Shown here: positions 16,714-24,567 of the stretch, in pieces
Position numbering within the stretch: the stretch's first letter is position 1
How the letters are laid out: every line of letters begins with the position of its first letter
Assembly: GCA_009380005.1 (NCBI GenBank)
Contig: WHSQ01000020.1
Coordinates: 9,846 to 48,726, forward strand
Source of the DNA: Actinomycetota bacterium
GTDB lineage: Bacteria > Actinomycetota > CADDZG01 > WHSQ01
DNA: 38,881 bases
Direction: 5' to 3'
The notes under the pieces: generated by a model
Database searches by the model: none
What the model was told of the DNA's origin: nothing
Seen by the model: only the letters and a program-made list of their open reading frames with translations
Made by a program: the position numbers and the translations under genes

Positions 16714-18231
16714 TCACCGGCGGCGGCCCACCCGTCCGGCCGATCCCCTCGCCGCCCGCCACAGCCGCCCGGCCACCTTTTCCTCGGCCTGGGCGTAGAG
16801 CCACGGCAGCCGGGCCTCCACCGCCGACACGAAACGGCCGTAGGTGCGCCCGATCGCATCCCATGCTTCGCGACACGGGGGGTCCGCGTCGCGTAACCAC
16901 GCGTGCGCCATGGCGAGAGCGTCGGGAGATCTGACGACGGCATCGTGCCCGTTGATCCCCGCGGGACCCACGACGCGGCCGACCTCGTCGGACATCAGCG
17001 CACGATCGGCGGGGACGATCCCGTCGTTGAACATTCCGAGGGCGAGCACTCGCGTCCCGAACAACACGTCCTCCTCCGCCAGCCGCTGCATCGATCTGGA
17101 ACCGGGGGCGAGCTGCGCGACCGACCGCGCCGAGGGGTCCGGGACCGGACCTCCCGCCCGGGCCCACCGCGCCACGAGATCGTTCGCCCACCGTCCGGTC
17201 AACGTCGATCGCTCTAACTCCGCGGGCAGCGCAGCCAGCGGAGCACCGGTGTGGGGTGCAGAGAAAGTGACGAGGTGTTCGACGCGCGGCTGTTCGGCAT
17301 CGAACGAAGACGCTGCCCGACTCAGATACGTGCGAGCCACGATGCCTCCATGGGAATGAGCGATGAGATCGACCGACCGGCCGGGATGGCGACGCGCGAT
17401 GGCTCCTAGGAGGGCCCTCAGCCTGACCGCCGAGCGACGGATATCCACATACGTGTCCGCGCGGGCATACGGCTCGTGGAGATCGGGACCGTGATGACCA
17501 CGATAGGAGAAGCGGTAGACATCCGAGTAGCCGAGCGAGCGCGGATCGCGCTCGTACATGGCGGCCGATAACTTCCCTTCGGTGCGGCTGCCGAGACCGG
17601 CGACTGCGACGGCGACGTTGTCATTGGGTGCGGGCGGTCGAGCCGGAAGCGATGAGGTCTCGGAGCATCTCGATCTGCGCGGTGCACGATGGTCGAACGC
17701 ATCGAGGAAGGCCTCGCCCATCGCAGCCGGCGGCGCGTAGATCGTCGGGACGAGGTGGATGGCTCTGGAGACGTCGGTGTCCCCCAGATAGAGCTCGGGA
17801 TCCACGTAGCGGTCGCGCAACTTGACGCCGAAGTGCACCCCCAGGGACGACGGCTCGTGAGCGAGGCCGCTACGCCCGATCCATGAACCTTCGGCGACCG
17901 GCTCCCCAACTCCGACCGCGATCTCGTCCAGGTCGGAGTAGGTGCTCTCCAGACCGCTCCCGTGATCGATCGTGACCGCGTTGACCCGGCCTACCGAGCC
18001 CGCGAACGTCACGATACCCGGGCCCGCGGCGCGAACGGCCGTGCCGCGGGCGACGATGTAGTCGATCCCCCGATGACCCGGCCCCCACTCGCCCTCGGGG
18101 GCCTGGAAGCGGCGGCCGATCGCTCCCTCGACGGGAGGTATGAACGGAAGCGCCGAGCCCGCCGCGGCACGTTCGGCGCCGAGGCCGGCCGTCAGGACGC
18201 AGACGATCAGCGGCCACAGGATGCGAGACAT
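16714..18231 (-). CDS. Secreted fusion of degenerate LytM/M23 domain and lipase-like alpha/beta hydrolase
   Basis: With the ATG at 18231 the protein has 505 residues: a signal peptide (about 1-25), a LytM/M23-like domain (about 33-150) and an alpha/beta hydrolase domain (about 200-450). The LytM domain keeps the Zn ligands H53, D57 (GHRGID) and H133, but the two catalytic His positions are D100 (TYSDL, usually YxHL) and V132 (GVHF, usually HLH). It is therefore probably a peptidoglycan-binding or activator domain. The hydrolase has the nucleophile elbow AHSHGG (S293) and candidate D403 (FNDG) and H429 (NGHD), as in PGAP1-like lipases or esterases. The ribosome site GGAGG is very close to the ATG; starts at 18252 or 18279 remain possible. 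The substrate is unknown. Confidence 0.82.
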   Translation of the reverse strand: MSRILWPLIVCVLTAGLGAERAAAGSALPFIPPVEGAIGRRFQAPEGEWGPGHRGIDYIVARGTAVRAAGPGIVTFAGSVGRVNAVTIDHGSGLESTYSDLDEIAVGVGEPVAEGSWIGRSGLAHEPSSLGVHFGVKLRDRYVDPELYLGDTDVSRAIHLVPTIYAPPAAMGEAFLDAFDHRAPRRSRCSETSSLPARPPAPNDNVAVAVAGLGSRTEGKLSAAMYERDPRSLGYSDVYRFSYRGHHGPDLHEPYARADTYVDIRRSAVRLRALLGAIARRHPGRSVDLIAHSHGGIVARTYLSRAASSFDAEQPRVEHLVTFSAPHTGAPLAALPAELERSTLTGRWANDLVARWARAGGPVPDPSARSVAQLAPGSRSMQRLAEEDVLFGTRVLALGMFNDGIVPADRALMSDEVGRVVGPAGINGHDAVVRSPDALAMAHAWLRDADPPCREAWDAIGRTYGRFVSAVEARLPWLYAQAEEKVAGRLWRAARGSAGRVGRRR

Positions 18232-18288
18232 GCCTCCACACAAGCACCGCATGCCGCACGCATCGGTGGCGCGCGCCACTGGTGCCCG

Positions 18289-19260
18289 TTAGCCGGCCGT
18301 CACCCTCGTTCCCGAATCGCCGGCCAGGACCTCGCGGCTCTTGTCGATCGCGCCGAGGGCCGCGAGGCCCCCGCCGCCTTCGATGAAGCGGCAGAGCGCC
18401 TCGACCTTGGGGCCCATCGTTCCGGCCGGGAACTCTCCCGCGGCCGACAACTCACGGGCGTGGGAAGCGGGAAGCTCGGCGACGGCCTTCTCGTCCGGCG
18501 TTCCGTAGCCGGTCGCCACCTGTTCAACGTCCGTGAGGATCAGCAATCCGTCCGCCGCCAGGTCCGTTGCCAGGAGCGACGACGCCAGGTCCTTGTCGAT
18601 CACGGCGTGGGTCCCGCGCAGAGCACCTCTCTCGTCCTGGATCACCGGGATCCCGCCGCCGCCGACGGCGATCGCGATCACCCCCCGGTCGACCACCGCT
18701 CGGATCGCCTCCGCCTCCACTATCTCCTTGGGATCGGGAGAAGCAACGACGCGCCGGAACCCCCCGCGCGAGCGATCCTCCACGAGCGCCCAGCCCTGTT
18801 TGCGCATCCGCTCCGCGCGCTCCGGCGCGATCAGCCCTCCCACGGGCTTCGTCGGTTCTCCGAAGGCAGGGTCGCCCGGATCCACGACCACCTGCGTGAC
18901 GATGGATACGACGACGCCGGGGAGATCGGCGTCGTGCAAGGCGTTCGTCAGGCACTGCTGGATCATGTAACCCATCCCTCCCTGCGTATCCGCGACGCAG
19001 ACCTCCAGCGGCAGGTCCGGCAGTTCCCCATGCGCGTGTGCGAGCTCGCTGCGCAACAAGTGGTTCCCCACCTGGGGGCCGTTCCCGTGCGTCACGACGA
19101 GCCGCCACTCCCCCGCGGTCAGCAACGAAGCGAGGTGCGTCATCGTCTGACTCGTACGCGCGAAGTCGGCTTCTACCGCGTCCTCGCCCTCGGGGCTCTG
19201 GAGGGCGTTGCCGCCCAGAGCGACGACGAGGAGCGGCGGCTTGTCGCTGGTCCGTGCGAT
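18289..19260 (-). CDS. arcC: Carbamate kinase, apparently lacking a canonical start codon
   Basis: Carbamate kinase makes ATP and carbamate from carbamoyl phosphate and ADP. The body is typical: LLVVALGGNAL at the N-terminus, VVTHGNGPQVGN, GGMGYMIQQ, VDPGDPAFGEPTKPVG, IAVGGGGIPVI, AVIDKDLASSLLA, and the ending MGPKVEALCRFIEGGGG. The in-frame ATG at 19143 would remove the LLVVALGGNAL phosphate-binding strand. Upstream of it the frame is open only to 19269 and contains no ATG, GTG or TTG before that strand. The coordinates given assume initiation at ATC (19260), four to five bases after the permease stop, giving 323 residues. A sequence error at the start codon is the main alternative. Confidence 0.85.
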   Translation of the reverse strand: MARTSDKPPLLVVALGGNALQSPEGEDAVEADFARTSQTMTHLASLLTAGEWRLVVTHGNGPQVGNHLLRSELAHAHGELPDLPLEVCVADTQGGMGYMIQQCLTNALHDADLPGVVVSIVTQVVVDPGDPAFGEPTKPVGGLIAPERAERMRKQGWALVEDRSRGGFRRVVASPDPKEIVEAEAIRAVVDRGVIAIAVGGGGIPVIQDERGALRGTHAVIDKDLASSLLATDLAADGLLILTDVEQVATGYGTPDEKAVAELPASHARELSAAGEFPAGTMGPKVEALCRFIEGGGGLAALGAIDKSREVLAGDSGTRVTAG

Positions 19261-19264
19261 GGCG

Positions 19265-20662
19265 TTACGTCAGGTAGAGACGGACGTAGAAGATCGCGAA
19301 GTAGACGACGAAAGCGATCGCGGCGATCCACATCATCGGATGGATCTCATTCGCCTTGCCTCGCGATGCCTTGATGAAGACGTAGGAGACGAAACCGGCC
19401 CCGATCCCGTTCGTGATCGAGTAAGTGAACGGCATTAGCACGATCGTCAGGAAGGCCGGGATCGCGACCTCTAGGTCGTCCCAGGGGATCTCACGCACCG
19501 TCGTCATCATCAAGAACCCAACGACGACCAGGGCCGGTGCCGCGGCCTGCAGGGGCACCATCTCGGCCAGCGGGGAGAAGAAGACCGAGAGGAGGAAGAG
19601 GATGCCCACGACCACCGCGGTCAGACCCGTCCTTCCACCGTCGGCGATCCCGGACGCGCTCTCGATGTACGTCGTGTTGGACGACGCCGAGAACAGACCG
19701 CCGACCGCAGCGGCGGCGGAGTCGACCACCAGCACCTTGTCCACGTCGGGCAGCTGACCCTTGGCGTCCAGGAGCCCCGCCTCCCGACCGAGGCCGACGG
19801 CGGTACCCATCGTGTCGAAGAAATCCGCAAGCATCAACGTGAAGACCGCCAGGACCGCGGCGATCGCGCCCATCTGCGCGAAGTAGCCGAACGAGATGTC
19901 GCCGATCAATCCGAAGCTATCCCCGCTCGGCATCTTCACGGGGTTGGCGAGCCGAGCCGCCCCCTCGAAGCCCTCGCCGTCGAGGAACAGCTCGTTGACC
20001 AGCACCGCGAGCACGGTCGCCACGAGGATGCCGATCAACAACGCGCCTCTCACTCGACGCGTGTACAACCAGATGATCAGCAACAGGCCGATCACGAAGA
20101 TCGCGATGGGCCATCCCTGGAGCTCGTTGTTCGTGCCCAATTGGAGCGGAGGAGCGGGCAACGTCGTCGAGGTCACGAAACCGGCATCGACGAAGCCGAT
20201 GATGGCGATGAAGAGGCCGATCCCGACCGCGATGGCGGTCTTGAGGGCCAACGGCACCGCTTCCATGACGGCTCTGCGGAACCCGGTCAGGACGAGGGCC
20301 AGGATGATGAGGCCCTCCGTGACGACCACGCCCATCGCTTCGGGCCAGGTCAGCTGGTAGCTGCCCACCAGCGTGAAGGTCACGACCGCGTTGAGACCCA
20401 GTCCCGCGGCGATGGCGAACGGATAGTTCGCGTACGCCCCCATGGCGATCGTGGTAACGCCGGCCGCGAGAGCGGTGACGGTCAGGACGGCGGCTATCCC
20501 GAGCTGGGTGCCTTCCCGGTCCGGAACCGTGTTGAGGATCAGCGGGTTCAAGAAGAGGATGTAGGCCATCGTCATGAAGGTCGTCAGACCGGCGAGGACC
20601 TCGGTTCGTACGGTCGACCCCCTCTCGGTTACGTGGAAGTAGCGGTCCACGCCGCTAACCAT
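19265..20662 (-). CDS. AzgA-type purine (hypoxanthine/guanine/adenine) permease
   Basis: This is a 465-residue NCS2-family, AzgA-branch proton symporter in the cytoplasmic membrane. It has the AzgA N-terminus VDRYFHVTERGSTVRTEVLAG with FMTMAYILFLNP, about 12-14 hydrophobic helices, the DFFDTMGTAVGLG segment and the signature SNTTYIESASGIADGGRTG. The ATG at 20662 is chosen because the family N-terminus begins there; AGGAG lies about 8 bases upstream. The stop is followed by carbamate kinase with almost no gap. This pairing suggests uptake of purines that are then degraded with carbamoyl phosphate as an energy-yielding product, which is an inference from context. Confidence 0.92.
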   Translation of the reverse strand: MVSGVDRYFHVTERGSTVRTEVLAGLTTFMTMAYILFLNPLILNTVPDREGTQLGIAAVLTVTALAAGVTTIAMGAYANYPFAIAAGLGLNAVVTFTLVGSYQLTWPEAMGVVVTEGLIILALVLTGFRRAVMEAVPLALKTAIAVGIGLFIAIIGFVDAGFVTSTTLPAPPLQLGTNNELQGWPIAIFVIGLLLIIWLYTRRVRGALLIGILVATVLAVLVNELFLDGEGFEGAARLANPVKMPSGDSFGLIGDISFGYFAQMGAIAAVLAVFTLMLADFFDTMGTAVGLGREAGLLDAKGQLPDVDKVLVVDSAAAAVGGLFSASSNTTYIESASGIADGGRTGLTAVVVGILFLLSVFFSPLAEMVPLQAAAPALVVVGFLMMTTVREIPWDDLEVAIPAFLTIVLMPFTYSITNGIGAGFVSYVFIKASRGKANEIHPMMWIAAIAFVVYFAIFYVRLYLT

Positions 20663-20819
20663 CCTCCGAGCTCCTACCGATTGGGCCACCCGTTCCTCCC
20701 TTCGAAGACACCTCCCTCGTTGTCGCCTCCTTTCTATCAATCCGACCTCCGCTGTCCCCGGATTCGCGACCTCGGCTCCGAGCGGCGCCTCGAACATCCG
20801 CGGTGGATAGGGTTCGGAC

Positions 20820-21884
20820 ATGCGAACCGTGACCTTGATCCCCGGGGACGGCATCGGTCCCGAGGTGGCCGAGGCGACGCGACGAGTAGTCGATGCGACC
20901 GGGGTCGGGATCGAATGGGAGGTCCACGAGGCCGGACTGCCGGCGATCGAGCGCTACGCCGCGCCCCTGCCGCCCCACGTCCTGACCTCGATCCGCACCA
21001 ACAAGGTGGCGTTGAAGGGCCCCGTCACCACTCCGGTCGGGACGGGCTTCCGATCCATCAACGTCGCCCTCCGCCAGGAGCTCGATCTCTACGCCAGCGT
21101 GCGCCCGTGCGTGCTCTACCCGGGCGTGCCCTCTCGCTACGAGTCGATCGACCTGGTCGTGGTCCGAGAGAACACCGAAGATCTGTACGAAGGCATCGAG
21201 TTCGAGGAGGGCTCGCGGGAGGTCGAGAAGCTGAGGGGCTACGTGAAGTACATGCACGGGTTCGAGATCGCCAAGGACGCCGGCGTCTCCGTCAAGCCGA
21301 TCTCGATCTCGGCGACCGAAGCGATCGTGCGATTCGCGTTCGAGTTCGCCCTCCGGCGTCGCCGGCGCCGGGTGACGCTGGGCCACAAGGCCAACATCAT
21401 GAAGTTCTCGGACGGGGTCTGGCTCGAGAACGGCATCAAGATGGCCGATACGTACCGCTCCGTGGGTTTCGAGGAGATGCAGGTCGACGAGCTCGCCATG
21501 TGGCTCGCTCACGCGCCCGAAGAGCTAGACGTCATCGTGCTCCCCAACCTCTACGGCGACATCATCTCCGACCTCTGCGCGGGCCTGATCGGGGGGTTGG
21601 GCCTGGCCCCCGGCATGAACCTCGGCAAGGAATACGCGGTCTTCGAACCGACCCATGGTTCCGCGCCGGACATCGCAGGTCAAGGCAGGGCGAATCCGAT
21701 AGCGATGATCCTCTCCGCGGTTCTGATGCTGAGACATCTGGACCGGCCGGCCGAGGCCAACTCCATCGAGCAGGGGGTCGCCCGCGTCCTGGCGGAAGGC
21801 CGGGTTCGTCCCGCAGATCTTTCCCCCGAAGGCCGATCGTCTTCGACCACGGAGATCGCCGAAGCGATCATCGAGACCCTGTGA
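20820..21884 (+). CDS. NAD-type isocitrate dehydrogenase (isocitrate/isopropylmalate family)
   Basis: This is a 354-residue beta-decarboxylating dehydrogenase. It shows IPGDGIGPEV, the substrate loop GTGFRSINVALRQ (S79), ASVRPCVLYPGVPSRY, VVRENTEDLYEGIEFE, the metal-binding NLYGDIISDLCAG and FEPTHGSAPDIAGQG. The combination of the ALKGPVTTPVG and SINVALRQELDLYA segments fits the NAD-dependent isocitrate dehydrogenase branch better than LeuB. Homoisocitrate or tartrate dehydrogenases are less likely alternatives. The role would be oxidation of isocitrate to 2-oxoglutarate in the TCA cycle. Its stop overlaps the GTG of the following GNAT gene. Confidence 0.88.
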   Translation: MRTVTLIPGDGIGPEVAEATRRVVDATGVGIEWEVHEAGLPAIERYAAPLPPHVLTSIRTNKVALKGPVTTPVGTGFRSINVALRQELDLYASVRPCVLYPGVPSRYESIDLVVVRENTEDLYEGIEFEEGSREVEKLRGYVKYMHGFEIAKDAGVSVKPISISATEAIVRFAFEFALRRRRRRVTLGHKANIMKFSDGVWLENGIKMADTYRSVGFEEMQVDELAMWLAHAPEELDVIVLPNLYGDIISDLCAGLIGGLGLAPGMNLGKEYAVFEPTHGSAPDIAGQGRANPIAMILSAVLMLRHLDRPAEANSIEQGVARVLAEGRVRPADLSPEGRSSSTTEIAEAIIETL

Positions 21885-22690
21885 CGGACGAGCCCTCGTT
21901 CGCGCGGGCCCAGCGCTTCGAACGGCGGATACGGCGAGATGTAGCTGCTCGTATGGAGCGCTTCGAGTGGGGGACGGCCTATTTCGATCCGAACCACCCC
22001 TTGGTGTGGGACCTGAACTTCCTCGAGGTCGAGGCGGTGGATGCTCAGGTGACGGCCGACGATCTCGTAGCGGTCGCCGATCGGATACAAGGCGCCGTCG
22101 GGCTGGGCCATCGCAGGATCGTGGTCGATGACGACACGGTGGCGGAATCGCTCGCGCCTCGTTTCCGCGAACTGGACTGGATGGTTAACAAGTTCCTGTT
22201 CATGGAGCTGAAGCGCGCGGCGGAACGCCCTCCGCGGGTGCGCAGGGCGCGGGAGATCGACCGTGACAACCACCGAGACGTCTACGTACGTACGACTTCC
22301 GAGGCCCCGTACGGGGGCGTTCCCGATGTCGTGAGACAGCTCGCGGATCATACGGACGGCATCGCGGCAAGGACCGGCGTGCGGTACTTCGGCGCGATCG
22401 ACGATGACGGAACCCTCGCTTCGATCTGCGTGATGTTCTCGGACGGGGAGATAGCACAGATCGAAGACGTCGCGACCCTGAAGGACTACCGCGGCCGCGG
22501 TCTCGCCACCGAGTTGCTCGGCCTGGCGATATCCGAAGCCAAGGAGGCGGCGCACGATCTGATCTTCCTGGTGGCCGACGAGGAGGACTGGCCGAAGGAC
22601 CTCTACGGCAAGCTCGGGTTCGAACCGATGGGCCTGAGTTACGACTTCGTCCTTCCGGGCGACGTCGTCTACGGCAACGAGAACCACTGA
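21881..22690 (+). CDS. GNAT family acetyltransferase
   Basis: This 269-residue protein has a C-terminal GNAT fold (about 130-265) with the acetyl-CoA loop YRGRGLATELL and the late LYGKLGFEPMG segment typical of the family. The N-terminal half (about 1-125) may be a second, degenerate GNAT-like domain; it includes HPLVWDLNFLEVEAVDA. The GTG start overlaps the dehydrogenase stop (GTGA), so translation is coupled. The frame stays open far upstream in the antisense of other genes, so the long upstream extension is not used. The substrate is unknown. Confidence 0.88.
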   Translation: MTDEPSFARAQRFERRIRRDVAARMERFEWGTAYFDPNHPLVWDLNFLEVEAVDAQVTADDLVAVADRIQGAVGLGHRRIVVDDDTVAESLAPRFRELDWMVNKFLFMELKRAAERPPRVRRAREIDRDNHRDVYVRTTSEAPYGGVPDVVRQLADHTDGIAARTGVRYFGAIDDDGTLASICVMFSDGEIAQIEDVATLKDYRGRGLATELLGLAISEAKEAAHDLIFLVADEEDWPKDLYGKLGFEPMGLSYDFVLPGDVVYGNENH

Positions 22691-22723
22691 CGACGGAGGG
22701 CCCATGCGTGCGAAGATGGTCCC

Positions 22724-22798
22724 ATGAGCACAACCGCTGGGAGCCTGGTCGATACGTTCGGGCGGGTGGCGACCGACCTGCGCGTGATCGGAGGCTGA
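22724..22798 (+). pseudogene. moaA: Internally deleted moaA remnant (24 codons), coupled to moaE
   Basis: The reading frame encodes 24 residues, MSTTAGSLVDTFGRVATDLR followed by VIGG and stop. The segment LVDTFGRVATDLRV is the typical N-terminus of MoaA, the radical-SAM GTP 3',8-cyclase of molybdopterin synthesis, just before the Cys motif. IGG-stop matches the conserved Gly-Gly end of MoaA. All of the Fe-S and catalytic domain is missing, so this looks like a precise internal deletion. The retained end carries GGAGG and overlaps the moaE start (TGATG). A 7-codon ORF (22704-22727) with GGAGGG ahead of it overlaps the remnant start as ATGA. The remnant cannot be an enzyme; it may survive as a translation leader for moaE. 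Confidence 0.65.
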
Positions 22799-23220
22799 TG
22801 ATCCACGCGGCCATCGCCACCGAGCGATTGAACGTGGCGGATCTGATCGGCAAGGGGCACGATCCAAGTTGCGGAGGCATAGGCGCATTCATCGGGACCG
22901 TGCGCTCTCATGCATCGACCGGCGACCGAGACGATGTCGTCGCGTTGGAGTACGAGGCACATCCCGTGATGGCGGAGGCGAAACTGTTGGAGATCGCGGA
23001 CGAAGCGGTGACGAGATGGGACCTGGTTCGCCTGGTGGCGGTGCACAGAACGGGGATCTGCGCGTTGGGCGAGCCGACCGTCGTTGTGGTGTGTAGCTCT
23101 CCGCACCGAGGTGAAGCGCTGGACGCTACCCGGTGGATCATCGACGGCATCAAGGACACGGTGCCGATCTGGAAGAAAGAGATATTCGCCGACGGTGCCG
23201 CGTGGGTGGGGTCGAACTGA
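22798..23220 (+). CDS. moaE: Molybdopterin synthase catalytic subunit MoaE
   Basis: MoaE, with the thiocarboxylated MoaD, converts precursor Z to molybdopterin. The 140-residue protein has the family core IGAFIGTVRSHASTGD, ALEYEAHPVMAEAKL, AVHRTG and the catalytic stretch IKDTVPIWKKE. K119 and K126 fall at the same numbers as the catalytic Lys residues of the E. coli protein. The ATG overlaps the stop of the moaA remnant (TGATG), with GGAGG 5 bases upstream. No moaD, moaC or complete moaA is in the window. Confidence 0.95.
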   Translation: MIHAAIATERLNVADLIGKGHDPSCGGIGAFIGTVRSHASTGDRDDVVALEYEAHPVMAEAKLLEIADEAVTRWDLVRLVAVHRTGICALGEPTVVVVCSSPHRGEALDATRWIIDGIKDTVPIWKKEIFADGAAWVGSN

Positions 23221-24011
23221 TGGAGCTTGGACTCGAAGGCAAGGTCGCATGGGTTACCGGCGCGTCGGCGGGTCTGGGCCGCGCCGCGGCTAGATCACTC
23301 TCTGCCGAAGGGGCGACGGTCGCCATCTCGGCGCGCGGCGAGGAGGCGCTGCGGACCACCGCCGAAGAGATCAGCGCGGCCACCGGCTCGACGTGCAAGG
23401 CCTTCCCTCTCGATGTCGGCGACGGCGACGCCATCCGGACCACGGCCACGGCGATCAGGGACGAGTTCGGCCCCCTGGACGTGGTACTGGTCAACTCGGG
23501 CGGGCCGCCTCCCGGGACCTTCGAGACGCTCTCCGACGAGGATCTGGACCGCGGCCTGGCGACCAGCACGCGGGCTGCATGGACGATGACGCGGGTAGCG
23601 CTCGAGGACATGGCCGAGCGCGGAGGCTGTCTCCTCTACATCGTCTCGTGGTCGGCGAAGGAAGTGATCCCGGGGCTGCTGCTATCGAACATGTTGCGGC
23701 CATCGGTCGTGGGTTTCGCCAAGACCATCTCCAAGGAATACGGGGGCCGGGGGATCCGCACGGTTTGCATCGCTCCGGGCCGCATCGAGACGGACCGGTT
23801 GAAGGAGCTCGACCGCATCAGCTCGGAGAAGTCGGGACGTTCCGTGGAGGAGGTTCGGGCCGCCGCGCACGAGACGATCCCCCTCGGACGGTACGGACGC
23901 CCCGAGGAGATCGGAGACACGATCGCCTTCCTCGCCTCGGATCGCGCCTCGTACCTAACGGGCACGACCGTCCTCGTCGACGGGGGTTTGCTCGACGGCT
24001 TGCTGTCGTGA
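23220..24011 (+). CDS. SDR-family protein with replaced catalytic Tyr and Lys
   Basis: This 263-residue protein has an SDR Rossmann fold ([13 protein letters not shown], 12-24) but altered active-site motifs. NNAG is replaced by NSGG (92-95, in VNSGGPPPG), and where YxxxK is expected the sequence is [12 protein letters not shown], giving S156 and R160. S143 (IVSWSAKE) is kept. This pattern is seen in a recognisable SDR subgroup, so it is not a simple mutation, but ordinary SDR proton relay is not possible. The start ATG overlaps the moaE stop by one base, and the stop overlaps the mogA/moaB GTG, so it belongs to the same operon. A link to molybdopterin metabolism is suggested only by position. 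Confidence 0.85.
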   Translation: MELGLEGKVAWVTGASAGLGRAAARSLSAEGATVAISARGEEALRTTAEEISAATGSTCKAFPLDVGDGDAIRTTATAIRDEFGPLDVVLVNSGGPPPGTFETLSDEDLDRGLATSTRAAWTMTRVALEDMAERGGCLLYIVSWSAKEVIPGLLLSNMLRPSVVGFAKTISKEYGGRGIRTVCIAPGRIETDRLKELDRISSEKSGRSVEEVRAAAHETIPLGRYGRPEEIGDTIAFLASDRASYLTGTTVLVDGGLLDGLLS

Positions 24012-24505
24012 AGGCCCAGCACCTCGCTTTCGTCCTGACGGTCAGCGACGGCGTGGCCCACGGCACCAGGACCGACGAGAGCGGCGCCGCGGCGGAGGCG
24101 ATCCTCCTGGAAGCGGGCTTCGTCGTCGAACGAGGCCGCGTCCCGGACGAGCCGGCCGACATCACCGAGGCGCTGCGAAAACAGATCCGGAAGGACACCG
24201 AGCTCGTCATCACGACCGGCGGGACGGGCCTGGCCCCCCGGGACGTCACGCCCGAGGCCACCGCCCGGGTGATCGAGCGCGCCGCCCCCGGGATAGCGGA
24301 GATGATCCGGGCGAGCAGCTTCGAGAGGACGCCGCACGCGGCGCTCTCGAGAGGCGTGGCCGGGACGACCGGGCGGACCCTAATCGTGAATCTGCCCGGC
24401 AGCCCCGGGGCCGTGCGCGAAGGGCTCGACACGCTTCTGCCCCTCCTCCCTCACGCCCTGGATCTCGTGGCCGGGCGCACGCACCACGATGCGTCGCAGG
24501 GGTGA
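24008..24505 (+). CDS. Molybdopterin adenylyltransferase-like protein (MogA/MoaB family)
   Basis: This 165-residue protein of the MogA/MoaB fold adenylates molybdopterin before molybdenum insertion. The start [19 protein letters not shown] matches the family. The core motif [17 protein letters not shown] and the late [13 protein letters not shown] are intact. The GTG start (24008) overlaps the SDR stop in GTGA. MogA and MoaB cannot be separated here by eye. It ends the moaA remnant-moaE-SDR-mogA/moaB operon. Confidence 0.93.
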   Translation: MKAQHLAFVLTVSDGVAHGTRTDESGAAAEAILLEAGFVVERGRVPDEPADITEALRKQIRKDTELVITTGGTGLAPRDVTPEATARVIERAAPGIAEMIRASSFERTPHAALSRGVAGTTGRTLIVNLPGSPGAVREGLDTLLPLLPHALDLVAGRTHHDASQG

Positions 24506-24567
24506 ACCCGGTCCGCTGAGCGCCTCCCGGGTGTGATAACCCTTACGGCGACCGACTAGGAGGTGCG

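Noticed and set aside
20141-21880. An open frame extending the GNAT protein far upstream through the permease and dehydrogenase genes
   Set aside because: The extension is antisense to, or out of frame with, recognisable genes and has low-complexity Arg-rich composition. The GNAT similarity starts at the GTG at 21881.
24506-24532. ACCCGG/CCGGGT inverted repeat after the mogA/moaB stop as a terminator
   Set aside because: The stem is only 6 bases with a 15-base loop and no T-run, and the next gene is on the same strand 62 bases away.
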